A stretch of 64,000 bases of DNA from Spirochaetota bacterium (GTDB lineage: Bacteria > Spirochaetota > UBA4802 > JAKQUI01). Location: the NCBI GenBank assembly GCA_029562645.1, contig JAKQUI010000048.1, forward strand, positions 413,217 through 477,216, given 5' to 3'. Below, piece by piece: positions 45,123 to 54,536 of this stretch (positions within the stretch are counted from its first letter, which is position 1; every line of letters begins with the position of its first letter). Made by a program: the position numbers and the translations under genes. The notes under the pieces are model-generated. The model did no database searches. It saw nothing but the letters and a program-made list of their open reading frames with translations, and was not told the DNA's origin.

Positions 45123-46295
45123 ATGGAAACCAAGAAGGTCAAAATAAATTTAAGCTACCTGCGGCCCAACTCGACGTTCATTTACCCCCTGTTCTCCGAG
45201 GAGGGGAAAAAGATCCTCGACGAGCGCATCGTCCTCACCGCCGAGCTCATTAAAAAGATCACCGCGCGCTTTGGGAACTTCGTCTATTACGCCGAAGACG
45301 GCAAGCGCGCGGTCATCCAGGAGGGAAAGCTCCGGGCGGCGCTGGCCACCTCGCACGACGTGCTCGACGAGATCGCCCGCACGAGCAAGCTCTCCGCCGA
45401 GAAGTACCACGAGGCCGAGCGCCTGGTGGACGACATCATCCACAACCTCTCGGTTGAGCACGCGAACGTCATCAACCTTATCAAGGACTTAAAGAGTTTC
45501 GACGACTACCTGTATAATCACTCGGTGAACGTGGGGCTGCTCACGGCGGTGTTCGCCAAGAAGATCGGCGGGTTCTCGGACCATCAGTACCAGAGCATCA
45601 CGCTGGGGGCCTATCTCCACGACATCGGCCAGCGGAAGATCGACAAGCAGCTCCTGCACAAGCAGGGCCAACTCGACGTGCTGGAGCTCACCAAGCTCAA
45701 GCGCCACCCCCAGCTGGGATACGAGATCCTCAAGGACCTCGAGGACTCCAACGAGACGGTGCTGCAGACGGTGCTGTTCCACCACGAGAAGTACAATCAC
45801 AAGGGCTACTATCAGCTCCCCTACGAGAACCTGCCCATCTTTCCCAAGCTCGCCTCCATCTGCGACATCTACGACGCGCTCACCTCGCCGCGGCCGTTCC
45901 GCGAGGAGCCCTTCACGTCCTGCATGGCGCTCAAGGCCATCGTGAACTCCATCAGCTCGCATTTCGATTTTACGCTGGTGAGCCGTTTCGTGAACCTCAT
46001 GGGCCCCATCCTGAACAATGACCGGCCCATCTTCGCGGTGAACGATATCTGCGAGCTCAACACCGGCGAGCTCGCCCTTGTGAAGGGCATCACGCCGGGC
46101 GACATCCTGAAGCCGCAGGTGGTGGTGTTCTGCCGGTTCGTCAAGGAGGGCGACCGGCTCGGGGTGAAGCATTACAACGAGCCCACCGCGGCCGACCTCG
46201 CGACCGAAAACAAGCGCGTCGTGAAGAAGATCCTCAACAATCGCAAGCAGGTCGACGCCATTCAGAAGATGGCGAAGGAGCGCGGGTTGCTGTAG
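45123..46295 (+). CDS. HD-GYP-type phosphodiesterase-like protein with altered GYP motif
   Basis: 390 residues, cytoplasmic. The N-terminal part (about 1-125) is a helical DUF3391-like region. The HD domain (about 130-300) shows NHSVNVGLLT, LGAYLHDIGQRKIDKQLL (the HD pair), KRHPQLGYEIL, and LFHHEKYNHKGYYQLP. The last block replaces the usual HHExxDGxGYP with HHEKYNHKGYY, so the GYP triplet itself is GYY. Metal ligands look preserved. HD-GYP enzymes hydrolyse c-di-GMP; this one may have changed specificity. A C-terminal domain of about 80 residues is unassigned. GGAAGGG lies 1 base before the ATG, unusually close. Confidence 0.82.
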   Translation: METKKVKINLSYLRPNSTFIYPLFSEEGKKILDERIVLTAELIKKITARFGNFVYYAEDGKRAVIQEGKLRAALATSHDVLDEIARTSKLSAEKYHEAERLVDDIIHNLSVEHANVINLIKDLKSFDDYLYNHSVNVGLLTAVFAKKIGGFSDHQYQSITLGAYLHDIGQRKIDKQLLHKQGQLDVLELTKLKRHPQLGYEILKDLEDSNETVLQTVLFHHEKYNHKGYYQLPYENLPIFPKLASICDIYDALTSPRPFREEPFTSCMALKAIVNSISSHFDFTLVSRFVNLMGPILNNDRPIFAVNDICELNTGELALVKGITPGDILKPQVVVFCRFVKEGDRLGVKHYNEPTAADLATENKRVVKKILNNRKQVDAIQKMAKERGLL

Positions 46296-46324
46296 CGGAA
46301 TTGCCGTGCTCCGCTCGCTCTCCC

Positions 46325-47026
46325 CTAGCGCACTGACATGAAATACAGCGGTACGACGCAGGGTTTGTATTCGTAATCGCGCTTCAGGACAAATTGCACG
46401 CGGGGAGCTGCGATGCGCTCATCCCCCGCGTGTAGAGCGGGCTCGAACGAATACCTCTTCGGCATTCGCCCATATGAGAGATTATAGAATCGCAGGGTCA
46501 CCTCCACCGGCCGGGCGACAGGGACGACGGCCGGAACCTCCTCATAGGCGTAATGGACATACAGCGTCTCGCCGCTGCCATGATCCAGCCCCTCGATGGA
46601 AATGTGCGTTGGCGTAATCACCGTTCCGTCGTTGGAGCGGATGGCGAGCGCCTCCCTGACGAGCCGCCACCCCATTGACGTCCCCGGCGCGACCGGGCCT
46701 GGCGGGCGGATCTGCCACCTGAGTTCGAAGGTCTGTTCGTTCAGTATGGGCGGCTCCATGTCCCGGACGGGTACGAGCGGCGGCCCCATGTAAACCTTGT
46801 AGCGATTGGACAATGACAAAATCACGTGCCGCACGCCCCCGGCCTCCACCAGCGCGGCCATGCCGCCGTGCGCGCGAGACCGATAGCGCGGTTCCGGCTG
46901 CGAGTACCAGGCCGCCGACATGGTGCTGCACGATATCGTTAGCGCCATGAGCGCCGCGAGGCACATCGCCCGCAGGGTGCCCGCGCGCGCAGCGACGCAC
47001 GATCCTTCGGTTCTTCTGCAGCTCAT
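46325..47026 (-). CDS. Lipoprotein of unknown function downstream of the cyclase
   Basis: 233 residues. AGGAGG 10 bases upstream sets the ATG at 47026; longer frames have no such site. The signal peptide ends in TISC, acylated Cys33, with an unusually long N-region. The mature part is beta-rich (GVRHVILSLSNRYKVYMGPP, TLYVHYAYEEVPAVVPV, VEVTLRFYNLSYG); no family recognised. It lies 83 bases after the receiver-cyclase and may be the last gene of the chemosensory unit, perhaps unrelated in function. Confidence 0.65.
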   Translation of the reverse strand: MSCRRTEGSCVAARAGTLRAMCLAALMALTISCSTMSAAWYSQPEPRYRSRAHGGMAALVEAGGVRHVILSLSNRYKVYMGPPLVPVRDMEPPILNEQTFELRWQIRPPGPVAPGTSMGWRLVREALAIRSNDGTVITPTHISIEGLDHGSGETLYVHYAYEEVPAVVPVARPVEVTLRFYNLSYGRMPKRYSFEPALHAGDERIAAPRVQFVLKRDYEYKPCVVPLYFMSVR

Positions 47027-47109
47027 AGATTCACTGCCTCCTGGCATCGTCGGTCGCGTTCTCCAGGCGCATCGCGACCGCCGATTCCGCCGTTCGCGCG
47101 CCAAGCGGA

Positions 47110-48966
47110 TCATTTCCCGTCAAACGAGATGGCGCCGTCCCAGTCGTCGGGCGGGGGATTCCGGCGGTATTCCTCGCACCGCGAGACGAACATGGCCGAA
47201 ACGTAATCGTCGGGGTTGTGTTCCAGCACCTTGTTGAAGTACTCGATCGCGGTATCCCAATTCTTGATCTTGTACATGCTGACCGCCTTGGCATAATCGC
47301 GCAGCTGCTCCTCCGAGAATCGCATCCGCGTGACGTTCTCGAGCTTGAATATCGTCGTGGGGATCCCCTTGCCCTTCACCCGCACCCGGTCGAGCTCGCG
47401 GAAGGTCATGGCGTCCTTGAGGGCCGCTCGCACGCTCTCGGAGACGATGACATGACTCCGGTACATCTTCGTAAGCCCCTCGAGCCGGGAGGCGAGATTG
47501 ACCGCATCGCCGATGACCGTATAATCGAAGCGCTCCTTCGATCCGATGTTCCCCACGATCACATCGCCCTCGTGGATCCCAATGCCCATGTCGAGCCGTC
47601 CGTCGGGCATTATGAGCCCGGCGGTGTCGATGTTTTGCAGCGACCGCAGCATGTCGAATGCGGCGCTCACGGCGCGCTCGGCGTTATTGCTGTACGCGCG
47701 CGGGGCCCCGAACACCGCGAGTATGGCGTCTCCGATATACTTGTCGATGGTCCCGCCGTGCCGGATGACCGCCTCGGCCATGGTGCTGAAATATCGGTTC
47801 AGCAATGCGACGACGTCCTCCGGCCTGTTCTTCTCGGTAATCTCGGTGAACGACCGGATATCGGTGAAGAGTATGGCCACGTTCCGCTTTTCCCCGGCGC
47901 GCAAACCCTGGCTCCTGCTCTTGCCGGCAAGATCGTCAATGATCTCGGCGGGAACGAATTTCGAGAAGACGTTCCGGATATTCCGCTCCATGGTGGTGAT
48001 GTTCTTGAGGAGCATGGCGTTTTCAATGATCGACCCCGCGCCGTCCGCGAAGACATTCACGTTGGCGCTGATGGGCGCGGTGAAGTAGTTGTTCACCCTG
48101 CTGCCCACGTGCAGCGTCCCAACCGGGGCGCACCGGCCGGGAATGACCCAGTGCGCATACGAGCGTATGGCGACGCGCTCGTCGGGCGCATCAAACGCCG
48201 CGCTCGGCCGGGGCTGCTCGGCAAACACGGGCGCAACGTCGGTTCGGGGGGCGTCGGGAAAGGCGCCGTAGAAGTCGTCCACGCATATTCTGTAGAAGTC
48301 GAGCGCGGCGGCCTCGTCCATCCCCGGTCCGGGCCGTATAAAGGCGGCCACTTCGCCTTCGCTCTTCAACAGCAGGACCGCGATGTCCCCGGAACACACC
48401 CGGTCGATCAACGAGAGCACGGACACGCCCGTGTCGGACAGCGAGCCGATGCAAGCCGCCGTTTCCGAGAGCCGATTGAGGATGACCGACTGAAACAGGT
48501 GGCCGTCGAGCGTCGTGCTCAGCATTTCCATCACGCAGTCCCGGTCCACCTTCGCGGCATCCTCGGCGATGATCGATCGGTTCACCGCGCGAGCGCCAAT
48601 GAGTTCGCCGATAGAGTCCAGCAGCGGCATGAGATTGTCGAAGTCCTTCGTGATGAAGGCGTCCGCCCCCGAGGAAAGCGCCCAGAATTCGTCCCGGTCT
48701 CCGCTGAGGGAGGTGTGCATGATGATGGGAATATCGCACACCCCGCGCCGCGCCTTTAACAGCCTGCTCGCCTGATACCCCTGCAGCACCGGCATCTCGA
48801 CGTCCATGATGACCAGATCGGGCGCCTCCCGGTACACGGCGATGACGCCCTCGAGCCCGTTCACCGCACGCGACGTCGCGTATCCGCTCTTCTCGAGAAG
48901 CGAGGAGAGCATCCCCGCGACGAGGTCAGAGTCGTCAATGACAAGAATTTTTTTCAAGTTATCCAT
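47110..48966 (-). CDS. Receiver-domain class III adenylate cyclase with TPR tail
   Basis: 618 residues. N-terminal receiver (about 1-120) with acidic DD at 11-12, phospho-Asp55 (VIMDVEMP), HTS and ITKD. A middle region (about 130-345), possibly a degenerate GAF, carries EGEVAAFIRPGPG. The class III cyclase domain (about 370-545) retains FTDIRSFTEITE and YIGDAILAVFGAP (metal Asp), the adenine Lys/Asp pair (IDKYIGD, DYTVIGD) and AVNLASRLEG. One or two TPRs close the protein. The ATG overlaps the CheA stop by 8 bases. As the only effector in the operon, it is the expected output of CheA phosphorylation, raising cAMP when phosphorylated; this direction is inferred. Confidence 0.9.
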   Translation of the reverse strand: MDNLKKILVIDDSDLVAGMLSSLLEKSGYATSRAVNGLEGVIAVYREAPDLVIMDVEMPVLQGYQASRLLKARRGVCDIPIIMHTSLSGDRDEFWALSSGADAFITKDFDNLMPLLDSIGELIGARAVNRSIIAEDAAKVDRDCVMEMLSTTLDGHLFQSVILNRLSETAACIGSLSDTGVSVLSLIDRVCSGDIAVLLLKSEGEVAAFIRPGPGMDEAAALDFYRICVDDFYGAFPDAPRTDVAPVFAEQPRPSAAFDAPDERVAIRSYAHWVIPGRCAPVGTLHVGSRVNNYFTAPISANVNVFADGAGSIIENAMLLKNITTMERNIRNVFSKFVPAEIIDDLAGKSRSQGLRAGEKRNVAILFTDIRSFTEITEKNRPEDVVALLNRYFSTMAEAVIRHGGTIDKYIGDAILAVFGAPRAYSNNAERAVSAAFDMLRSLQNIDTAGLIMPDGRLDMGIGIHEGDVIVGNIGSKERFDYTVIGDAVNLASRLEGLTKMYRSHVIVSESVRAALKDAMTFRELDRVRVKGKGIPTTIFKLENVTRMRFSEEQLRDYAKAVSMYKIKNWDTAIEYFNKVLEHNPDDYVSAMFVSRCEEYRRNPPPDDWDGAISFDGK

Positions 48967-51100
48967 CGTGTTCTCCGCGCGCCCTGAGCAGTGCGTCGAC
49001 GGTCTCGACCAGATTATTACGGTCGAAATCCGACTTGACGATATACGACGAGGCGCCGAGCTCCAGCGCGCGGCGCGAGGTTTCGACGTCGTCGTAATTG
49101 CTCACCACGATCACCGGGATCGACCGCACGGCCGGGTCCCGCTTCAGGTTCTCGAGCAACGTAAAGCCGTCCATGCGGGGCATGTTGATGTCGGTGATGA
49201 CGATGTCGAAGTCGCGCGCGCGGAGCGACTCGAGTGCGCCGATCCCGTCCTCGACCGTCGTCACGTCGCACCCGGCGGACTCGAGAATCGACCGCTGTAT
49301 CTCGCGCGAGTTGAGCGAATCATCCACGACCAAGACCCGCCGGTCCCTGCGCCCCCCGCCCGCGTAACGCGATTTCAGATCTATGTCGGAGAGCCGTTTC
49401 GCCCGTTCAATGAGCGCCGGCATGTGCAGGATGCTCACGATATCGTAGCGTTCATCGAACACGATCCCCTGTATGTACTCGATTCCCCGCACGCTTTCCG
49501 GCAGCGGTTTGTAGATCAGCGTCACATACTCCAGGACGGAATCCACCGCGACGCCGATGTAGCTGCCGAGCGATTCGGCGATGAACACGAAGCCGCTCTC
49601 CCGATCCTCGGCCGGCCGTTCGTTGAGCAGGACCGGGAGCGAGAACAGGGGAATGATCGCGTCGCGCACCCGGATCGCGTCCCGATTGAGGACCTTCAGG
49701 ACGTCGCGGCGTTCGACAATCAGCACCTCGTTGACGTAGTTTGCCGGTACGAAGTATTTCATCCCCGCGGACCTGACGAAGTATCCGTCGATGGTCGACA
49801 GGGTCAGGGGAAGGGTCAGGGTGAACACCGTGCCCCTTCCCGGCCGGCTCTCAATGAAGATGCGCCCCTTCACCTTCTCCAGGTTGTGTTTCACGATATC
49901 GAGCCCGGCGCCCCTCCCGGACAACGCGGTCACCGCCGCGGCGGTCGAGAATCCCGGCGAAAAAATGAGGGCGTTCAGCTCCTCGTCTTTCATGGATTCA
50001 ATCTCGTCCCGTCTGGCCGGATAGAGCGCGCAGGCCCGCCGCCGCACCGCTTCAGTGTCGATACCCCGTCCGTCATCGGCGATGGAGATGCTGATCCCCC
50101 CGCTTTCCGGCCTGCAGGTGATGGTCAGCTCGGCCGTCCGGGGCTTCCCCGCGCCCTCCCGCTCATCGGGCGTCTCGATCCCGTGATCGACCGCATTGCG
50201 CACGATGTGGATGATCGGATCGTGGATCGTTTCGAGAATGAGGCGATCGAGCGCCGCGTCCGTACCGCTCAGGTTCAGGTTCACCAGCTTGCCGAGGGAG
50301 ATGGCGAGCTCCTCGACCATGCCGGGCAGGCTCCCCATGATCATTTCAAGCGGGAACATCCGCATGCCGATGATCCGCTCCTGCAATGCGAACGTATCGC
50401 GCTCGATGATTTCGATTTGCTCCTTGAACGATTTTCGCATCATGCGGAATGATTTGAGGAGCTCCCCGTCATCATCGAATCCGCCGCGCCCCTCGAGCAG
50501 CTCCTCGATCGCGGCGATGGCGCCATGATGCTTCTTGAACTGAAACTGGTTGACGATGAGATTGTTCAACATACGGATGATCTCGTCGATGGTCCCGGTC
50601 CGCACCCGGATGGTCGCGCTCTCGTCGGTCGGCAGCCGTCGCGGTTCCGATCTCCGCTCGACGGGAGCGGACGAGACGCGCGCGGATCTGCCCGCGTCGC
50701 CCGGATCGAACGGCTCGCCTGCATAGGCGCGCTCGCAGTTGGCCAGCAGCGGGCCGATGTCCGCGTGAAAATCGCCCGTAGAGCGAATGCTCTCGGCCCC
50801 GTCCCTTATTCTCCCGGCCCCCGCGAGCACGAGCTGTACGATCTCCTGGCTCACCGGATAGCGCTTCTCCTTGACGCCCTTGATGACGCTTTCCAGCCCG
50901 TGGGCGAGCTTCTCGATCGTCGCGAACTTGAGCATGCGGGAGGAACCCTTGATGGTGTGCAGGATGCGCACCGCCCGGTTCGTCTCCTCCTCGGAGTCGG
51001 AATCGCGCCGAAGGGCGGCGATCGATTTCTCCAGGTTCACGACGTTCTCCTCGAGCTCGTCGAGATACTGCCCCACGAACGACTCCCTCTTCAGCGCCAT
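48959..51100 (-). CDS. Hybrid CheA histidine kinase with C-terminal receiver
   Basis: 713 residues. P1/Hpt domain with phospho-His48 (ILHTIKGSSRMLKF). No P2 domain; instead a short linker (about 140-185). P3 dimerisation, then P4 kinase: HIVRNAVDHGIETPDER (N-box), ADDGRGID, GRGAGLDIVKHNLEKV (G-boxes). P5 CheW-like coupling domain, then a receiver at about 595-713 with VVDDS, phospho-Asp637 (ITDINMP) and Lys689. Such CheA-receiver hybrids occur in Wsp, Frz and Che-like systems that do not run the flagellar motor. Start at 51100 overlaps the cheR stop by 10 bases; a longer frame is possible but without a ribosome site. Confidence 0.93.
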   Translation of the reverse strand: MALKRESFVGQYLDELEENVVNLEKSIAALRRDSDSEEETNRAVRILHTIKGSSRMLKFATIEKLAHGLESVIKGVKEKRYPVSQEIVQLVLAGAGRIRDGAESIRSTGDFHADIGPLLANCERAYAGEPFDPGDAGRSARVSSAPVERRSEPRRLPTDESATIRVRTGTIDEIIRMLNNLIVNQFQFKKHHGAIAAIEELLEGRGGFDDDGELLKSFRMMRKSFKEQIEIIERDTFALQERIIGMRMFPLEMIMGSLPGMVEELAISLGKLVNLNLSGTDAALDRLILETIHDPIIHIVRNAVDHGIETPDEREGAGKPRTAELTITCRPESGGISISIADDGRGIDTEAVRRRACALYPARRDEIESMKDEELNALIFSPGFSTAAAVTALSGRGAGLDIVKHNLEKVKGRIFIESRPGRGTVFTLTLPLTLSTIDGYFVRSAGMKYFVPANYVNEVLIVERRDVLKVLNRDAIRVRDAIIPLFSLPVLLNERPAEDRESGFVFIAESLGSYIGVAVDSVLEYVTLIYKPLPESVRGIEYIQGIVFDERYDIVSILHMPALIERAKRLSDIDLKSRYAGGGRRDRRVLVVDDSLNSREIQRSILESAGCDVTTVEDGIGALESLRARDFDIVITDINMPRMDGFTLLENLKRDPAVRSIPVIVVSNYDDVETSRRALELGASSYIVKSDFDRNNLVETVDALLRARGEHDG

Positions 51101-52515
51101 AGCTTCGCGACCCCCCTGCGCGGTTTTCCGCCCGTTGCGATCCAGTTGTCGCATATCTCCATGAAGTATTTCTCGCTAAACCCCTCCAGCAGGAACCGGA
51201 ATCGCGCGTCTCCGGAGCCCGCCGCCGCCGCGATGTCCCGCCGGCACCTTCTAAACTCCTCCGCGGCCCTGACGCCGTCGCTCACCCTGAGCAGCGAGGC
51301 CAGATAGAACCGTGACGGCCAGAAGCCGCCGTCGGCCGCGAGCGCCCCGCGGAAGAACCCGGCCGCCCCGGCCGCATCGCCCCCTGCCATAGCGACGAAG
51401 CCCTTCAGGTGCAGCACAACCGCTCCGCCGGTGAACAGCTCCGCCAGGCGCACCGCTTCCGCGGCGGCCGCGATGTTCATCCTGTTGACGAAGAAAAGCG
51501 CATAGTGCATCAATCCCGCGGCCAGATGGGCCGGATCGCGCTCCGAGAGGCGAAAGAACGGGTCACGATGCAGGGACTCCGCCGCAGATAGCACCGCCGC
51601 CTCCGGCGCACGCATCACCCGAGCCGCCGGCCGTTCCTCAGCGGCGTCCCGAACGATGGGAGCGACGACTGACTGGTCCTGCGACGCTCGCGGGCGTTCC
51701 GCTGCGACGGCCCGAACGAAGTAATAGGTATTGCGGTATTCCGCAAGGGCAAGCCCGGGATTGACGATCAAGGGCATCTCCGACGACGCCAGGAACAGAT
51801 GGCCCCCGGGCGCCATGCGGCGCGCGATCTTCTCGACGACCGCCTGCTTTATCTCCTGCCGCATGTAAATGAGCGTGTTTCGGAAGAACACCACATGCGC
51901 GCCCTCGGGCATGCGCTCCGCGGGATCGGCGTAGAGGTTGCAGCGGCGCCACTCGACGCGCCGCCTGAGCTCGTCGGAAACGACCCAGCGCCCGTCGGCG
52001 CGACCGGTGTTCCCTTCGATGAGCCCGCGGTATGCGGCGCCGTCGGCCCTGAACGAGTTTTTCGAGTACGATCCGGTCTCCGCGACGCGCAGCGAATCAT
52101 GGTTGATATCGGTGCCGACCACCCTGAACGCGTCGCCGAGGCATTCACGCGCGAGCGCACAGAGCGACCACGCCTCCTCCCCCGTCGAACAGGTCGCGGA
52201 CCAGATGACGATCGGGCCGCCGTGCGTCGCGAGGCGCGGGAAGACCTCGTCCTTGAGCGCCGTGAAATGCCGCTCCTCGCGGAAAAAGTATGTTTCGTTG
52301 TTCGTTATCCGGTCCAGGAACCGTTCCACCTCACGCCCATCGCGCGAGAGGGCGGCCAGATATCCCGCGGGCCGCATCCCGCGAGCGGCAGAAAGCGCGA
52401 CGATGACGTTCTCCAGATTTCTCATATCGGCATCGGGTACGGTTATACCGGCCGTGCGTTCGACCAGGCGGACGAAATCCCCGATCGGGACATCTGCCGC
52501 TGCACGCGCCGTCAT
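51091..52515 (-). CDS. CheR-type MCP methyltransferase with long C-terminal extension
   Basis: 474 residues. CheR catalytic part (about 10-275): N-terminal helical domain, RITNNETYFFREERHF, SAM-binding WSATCSTGEEAWSLCALA, GTDINHDSLRVAETGSYS and FFRNTLIYM. The extension (about 290-474) is Ala-rich helical, resembling TPR-like repeats (NRMNIAAAAEAVRLAELF, LHLKGFVAMAGGDAAGAAGFF). A TPR tail is known in WspC and FrzF-type CheR. It should methylate the MCP of this operon. Overlaps cheB by ATGA. Confidence 0.92.
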   Translation of the reverse strand: MTARAAADVPIGDFVRLVERTAGITVPDADMRNLENVIVALSAARGMRPAGYLAALSRDGREVERFLDRITNNETYFFREERHFTALKDEVFPRLATHGGPIVIWSATCSTGEEAWSLCALARECLGDAFRVVGTDINHDSLRVAETGSYSKNSFRADGAAYRGLIEGNTGRADGRWVVSDELRRRVEWRRCNLYADPAERMPEGAHVVFFRNTLIYMRQEIKQAVVEKIARRMAPGGHLFLASSEMPLIVNPGLALAEYRNTYYFVRAVAAERPRASQDQSVVAPIVRDAAEERPAARVMRAPEAAVLSAAESLHRDPFFRLSERDPAHLAAGLMHYALFFVNRMNIAAAAEAVRLAELFTGGAVVLHLKGFVAMAGGDAAGAAGFFRGALAADGGFWPSRFYLASLLRVSDGVRAAEEFRRCRRDIAAAAGSGDARFRFLLEGFSEKYFMEICDNWIATGGKPRRGVAKLWR

Positions 52516-53516
52516 CGCGCCATCGCCAGCTTCAGCATATAGTCGGCGATGCTTTCCTTAGGAAGCACGATCCCCGCGCCGCCCTTCTCGATCGCCGCGC
52601 GCGGCATCCCGAACACGGTCGCCGTCGCTTCGTCCTGGACGATCGTCGTCCCCCCGCGCTTGATGATCTCGACGCAGCCGTCGGCGCCGTCGGAGCCCAT
52701 GCCCGTGAGCAGCACGCCGGCGACCCGCCCTCGAAAGCACTCGGCGGCGGTCACGAACAAGCGGTTCACGCTGGGCTTTTGATTCACCACCGGCGCCGAG
52801 TCCTCAAAGGCGAGCCGGCCAGATGCAAACACGAGATGTCGGCCCGGCGGGGCCAGCAGCACCTCTCCTGCCGCGGGGTAATCGCCCTCTGCGGCCAGTC
52901 GGACGCGCATTCCGGATTCGGCGGCAAGCCAACTCACGAATCCGTTCTCGAATCCCGCCTCCAGGTGCTGGACAAGCGCGATACCCGCCGGGAAGCCGGA
53001 TGACAGCCTAGAGAGTATCGCCGCGAGCGTGACCGGGCCCCCGGTCGACGCGCCCATGACGAACAGGGAGGCCGCTCCGGACACTTTATCCGCGCGGTGT
53101 CGTTCAACCGACGCCCCCGCGCCGCCCTCCACCGAGACGTGACTCAGGGTTTTCAGTTTTTCGATGAATCCGGCGAAGAACTCGGGATTGTTGAATTGAT
53201 CGATGGAGGGCTTTTTCATCACCTCGAGCGCGCCGTTGCGAAGCGCCTTGAACACGTTCTCGGGGCTGGCCACGCTCGACAGGATGAGTATGGGGACCGG
53301 GGACTTCGACATGATCTTCGCCGTCGCGGCGATCCCGTCCAGGAGGGGCATGTCGATGTCCATGATCACCAGGTCGGGCGAGAGGGCCGCGGCGAGCTCG
53401 ACCGCCTGAACGCCATTGGACGCCTCGCCGGCGATCGAAATCCCGTCCTCCTTGGCGAGCACCTGCTTCAGGATGTTTCTCAGCAACGCCGAGTCGTCAA
53501 CTATCAGGATGTCCAT
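52512..53516 (-). CDS. CheB-type methylesterase/deamidase response regulator
   Basis: 334 residues. Receiver (about 1-120) with VDDS and phospho-Asp53 (VIMDIDMP), linker, then the CheB esterase domain with its triad: Ser in GASTGGPVT, His in ALVQHLEAGF, Asp in TGMGSDGADG, and QDEATATVFGMPRAA. Reverses CheR methylation under CheA control. The start at MDILIVDDS (53516) lies within the CheW-like gene's 3' end, a 20-base overlap; a much longer frame upstream is the shadow of that gene. Confidence 0.94.
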   Translation of the reverse strand: MDILIVDDSALLRNILKQVLAKEDGISIAGEASNGVQAVELAAALSPDLVIMDIDMPLLDGIAATAKIMSKSPVPILILSSVASPENVFKALRNGALEVMKKPSIDQFNNPEFFAGFIEKLKTLSHVSVEGGAGASVERHRADKVSGAASLFVMGASTGGPVTLAAILSRLSSGFPAGIALVQHLEAGFENGFVSWLAAESGMRVRLAAEGDYPAAGEVLLAPPGRHLVFASGRLAFEDSAPVVNQKPSVNRLFVTAAECFRGRVAGVLLTGMGSDGADGCVEIIKRGGTTIVQDEATATVFGMPRAAIEKGGAGIVLPKESIADYMLKLAMAR

Positions 53517-54066
53517 CCGCGACCTGCCTGTTGTGATATGCCGCGATGCACAGGATCGCGGTGCTCCGCATGTCCAGCAGATACTGCGCCCTCCCCCCGT
53601 CACGCGGAAAACGCACCGCGAGGAGGCCCCCTGCCGCAAGGCTCTCCCGCAGGCGCGGGGGGAACGGCTTGAGCTCGTCGATGCCGACGCTCAGCATCGA
53701 CACCATGGCGGAGGTGCGCAGCGCCACGCGCGAGGTTTCCACATCTGTGCCGTCTGATTTACGTCGCATGAGCGGAAACGGGGGATGATCGCCCGAGCCG
53801 CGAATGAACAGCAGTATGCCGGGCCCCCGGTGCGGGACCATCCCGAAATGCTCTTCGATGTGTCCGTCGAGGTTGATGACGGGTATCGCGCGCCCCTCAA
53901 ATTCCATGACGCGCACCGGAGCAGCCCTGCCCGCGGCCCGCTGATGCTCCCCCTCGTATCGGCTGTGAAGGATCTCCTCCCGGTTAATTAAAAAATCCGC
54001 CCCCGCGCACGGGATCACGGCGAAATCCGCCTCAGACGCTCTTGATGTCGGCGCCAAGCCTGTCAT
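53497..54066 (-). CDS. CheW-like coupling protein, divergent
   Basis: 189 residues. The opening FAVIPCAGADFLINREEIL and PVRVMEFEGRAIPVINLDG echo a CheW fold (compare the VIxL strand of CheW), but sequence identity looks low. AGGAG 6 bases before the ATG at 54066 fixes the start inside the 3' end of cheW (35-base overlap). It also overlaps cheB by 20 bases. Systems of the Wsp type have two CheW proteins; this is the natural candidate for the second. It could alternatively be a chemotaxis-associated protein of new type. Confidence 0.65.
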   Translation of the reverse strand: MTGLAPTSRASEADFAVIPCAGADFLINREEILHSRYEGEHQRAAGRAAPVRVMEFEGRAIPVINLDGHIEEHFGMVPHRGPGILLFIRGSGDHPPFPLMRRKSDGTDVETSRVALRTSAMVSMLSVGIDELKPFPPRLRESLAAGGLLAVRFPRDGGRAQYLLDMRSTAILCIAAYHNRQVADGHPDS

Positions 54067-54529
54067 ATATCTCCTGCGGATTGATGATGAAGACCTCCCG
54101 GCCCTCGCACCGGAACGAACCCTTGAAGAGGGCGCCGCCATCGGTCGCCGGGAGCGAAACGACGTCGGGTTCCGGGATCTCGGCGATTTTATCGATATCG
54201 GTGATGAGGAACGAGATCTGATCGCTCCCGTTATTCATGATGAGCACGCGGGACGCGTCCAGGCGCCCGCCGCCCAACACCGCCTTCAGGTCGATGACGG
54301 TATGCGGCTCCCCGTGCCGGTTGATGAGTCCCGACACGTAGGCGGGAACGAAGGGGATGGGATAAATCTCCCCCGCCAGGACGACCTCCTTCACCTCGTC
54401 GGCGTCGAAGGCATACACGGCATCCTCGACCAGGAAGAGCACCACCTTCCTGAGCCGGACCGGCTCTTCCGCGGCCGCGTCGCCCTGCCCCGTCGCGGAT
54501 ATCGCGCTCAGCAGTTCGCTGTTTTCCAT
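54032..54529 (-). CDS. CheW-type coupling protein
   Basis: 165 residues. CheW fold: KVVLFLVEDAVYAFDADEVKE, PFVPAYVSGLINRHGEPHTVIDL, DQISFLITDIDKIAEIPE. Couples the MCP to CheA in the signalling array. Lies 7 bases downstream of the MCP gene. Confidence 0.9.
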   Translation of the reverse strand: MENSELLSAISATGQGDAAAEEPVRLRKVVLFLVEDAVYAFDADEVKEVVLAGEIYPIPFVPAYVSGLINRHGEPHTVIDLKAVLGGGRLDASRVLIMNNGSDQISFLITDIDKIAEIPEPDVVSLPATDGGALFKGSFRCEGREVFIINPQEIYDRLGADIKSV

Positions 54530-54536
54530 GGCGCTG

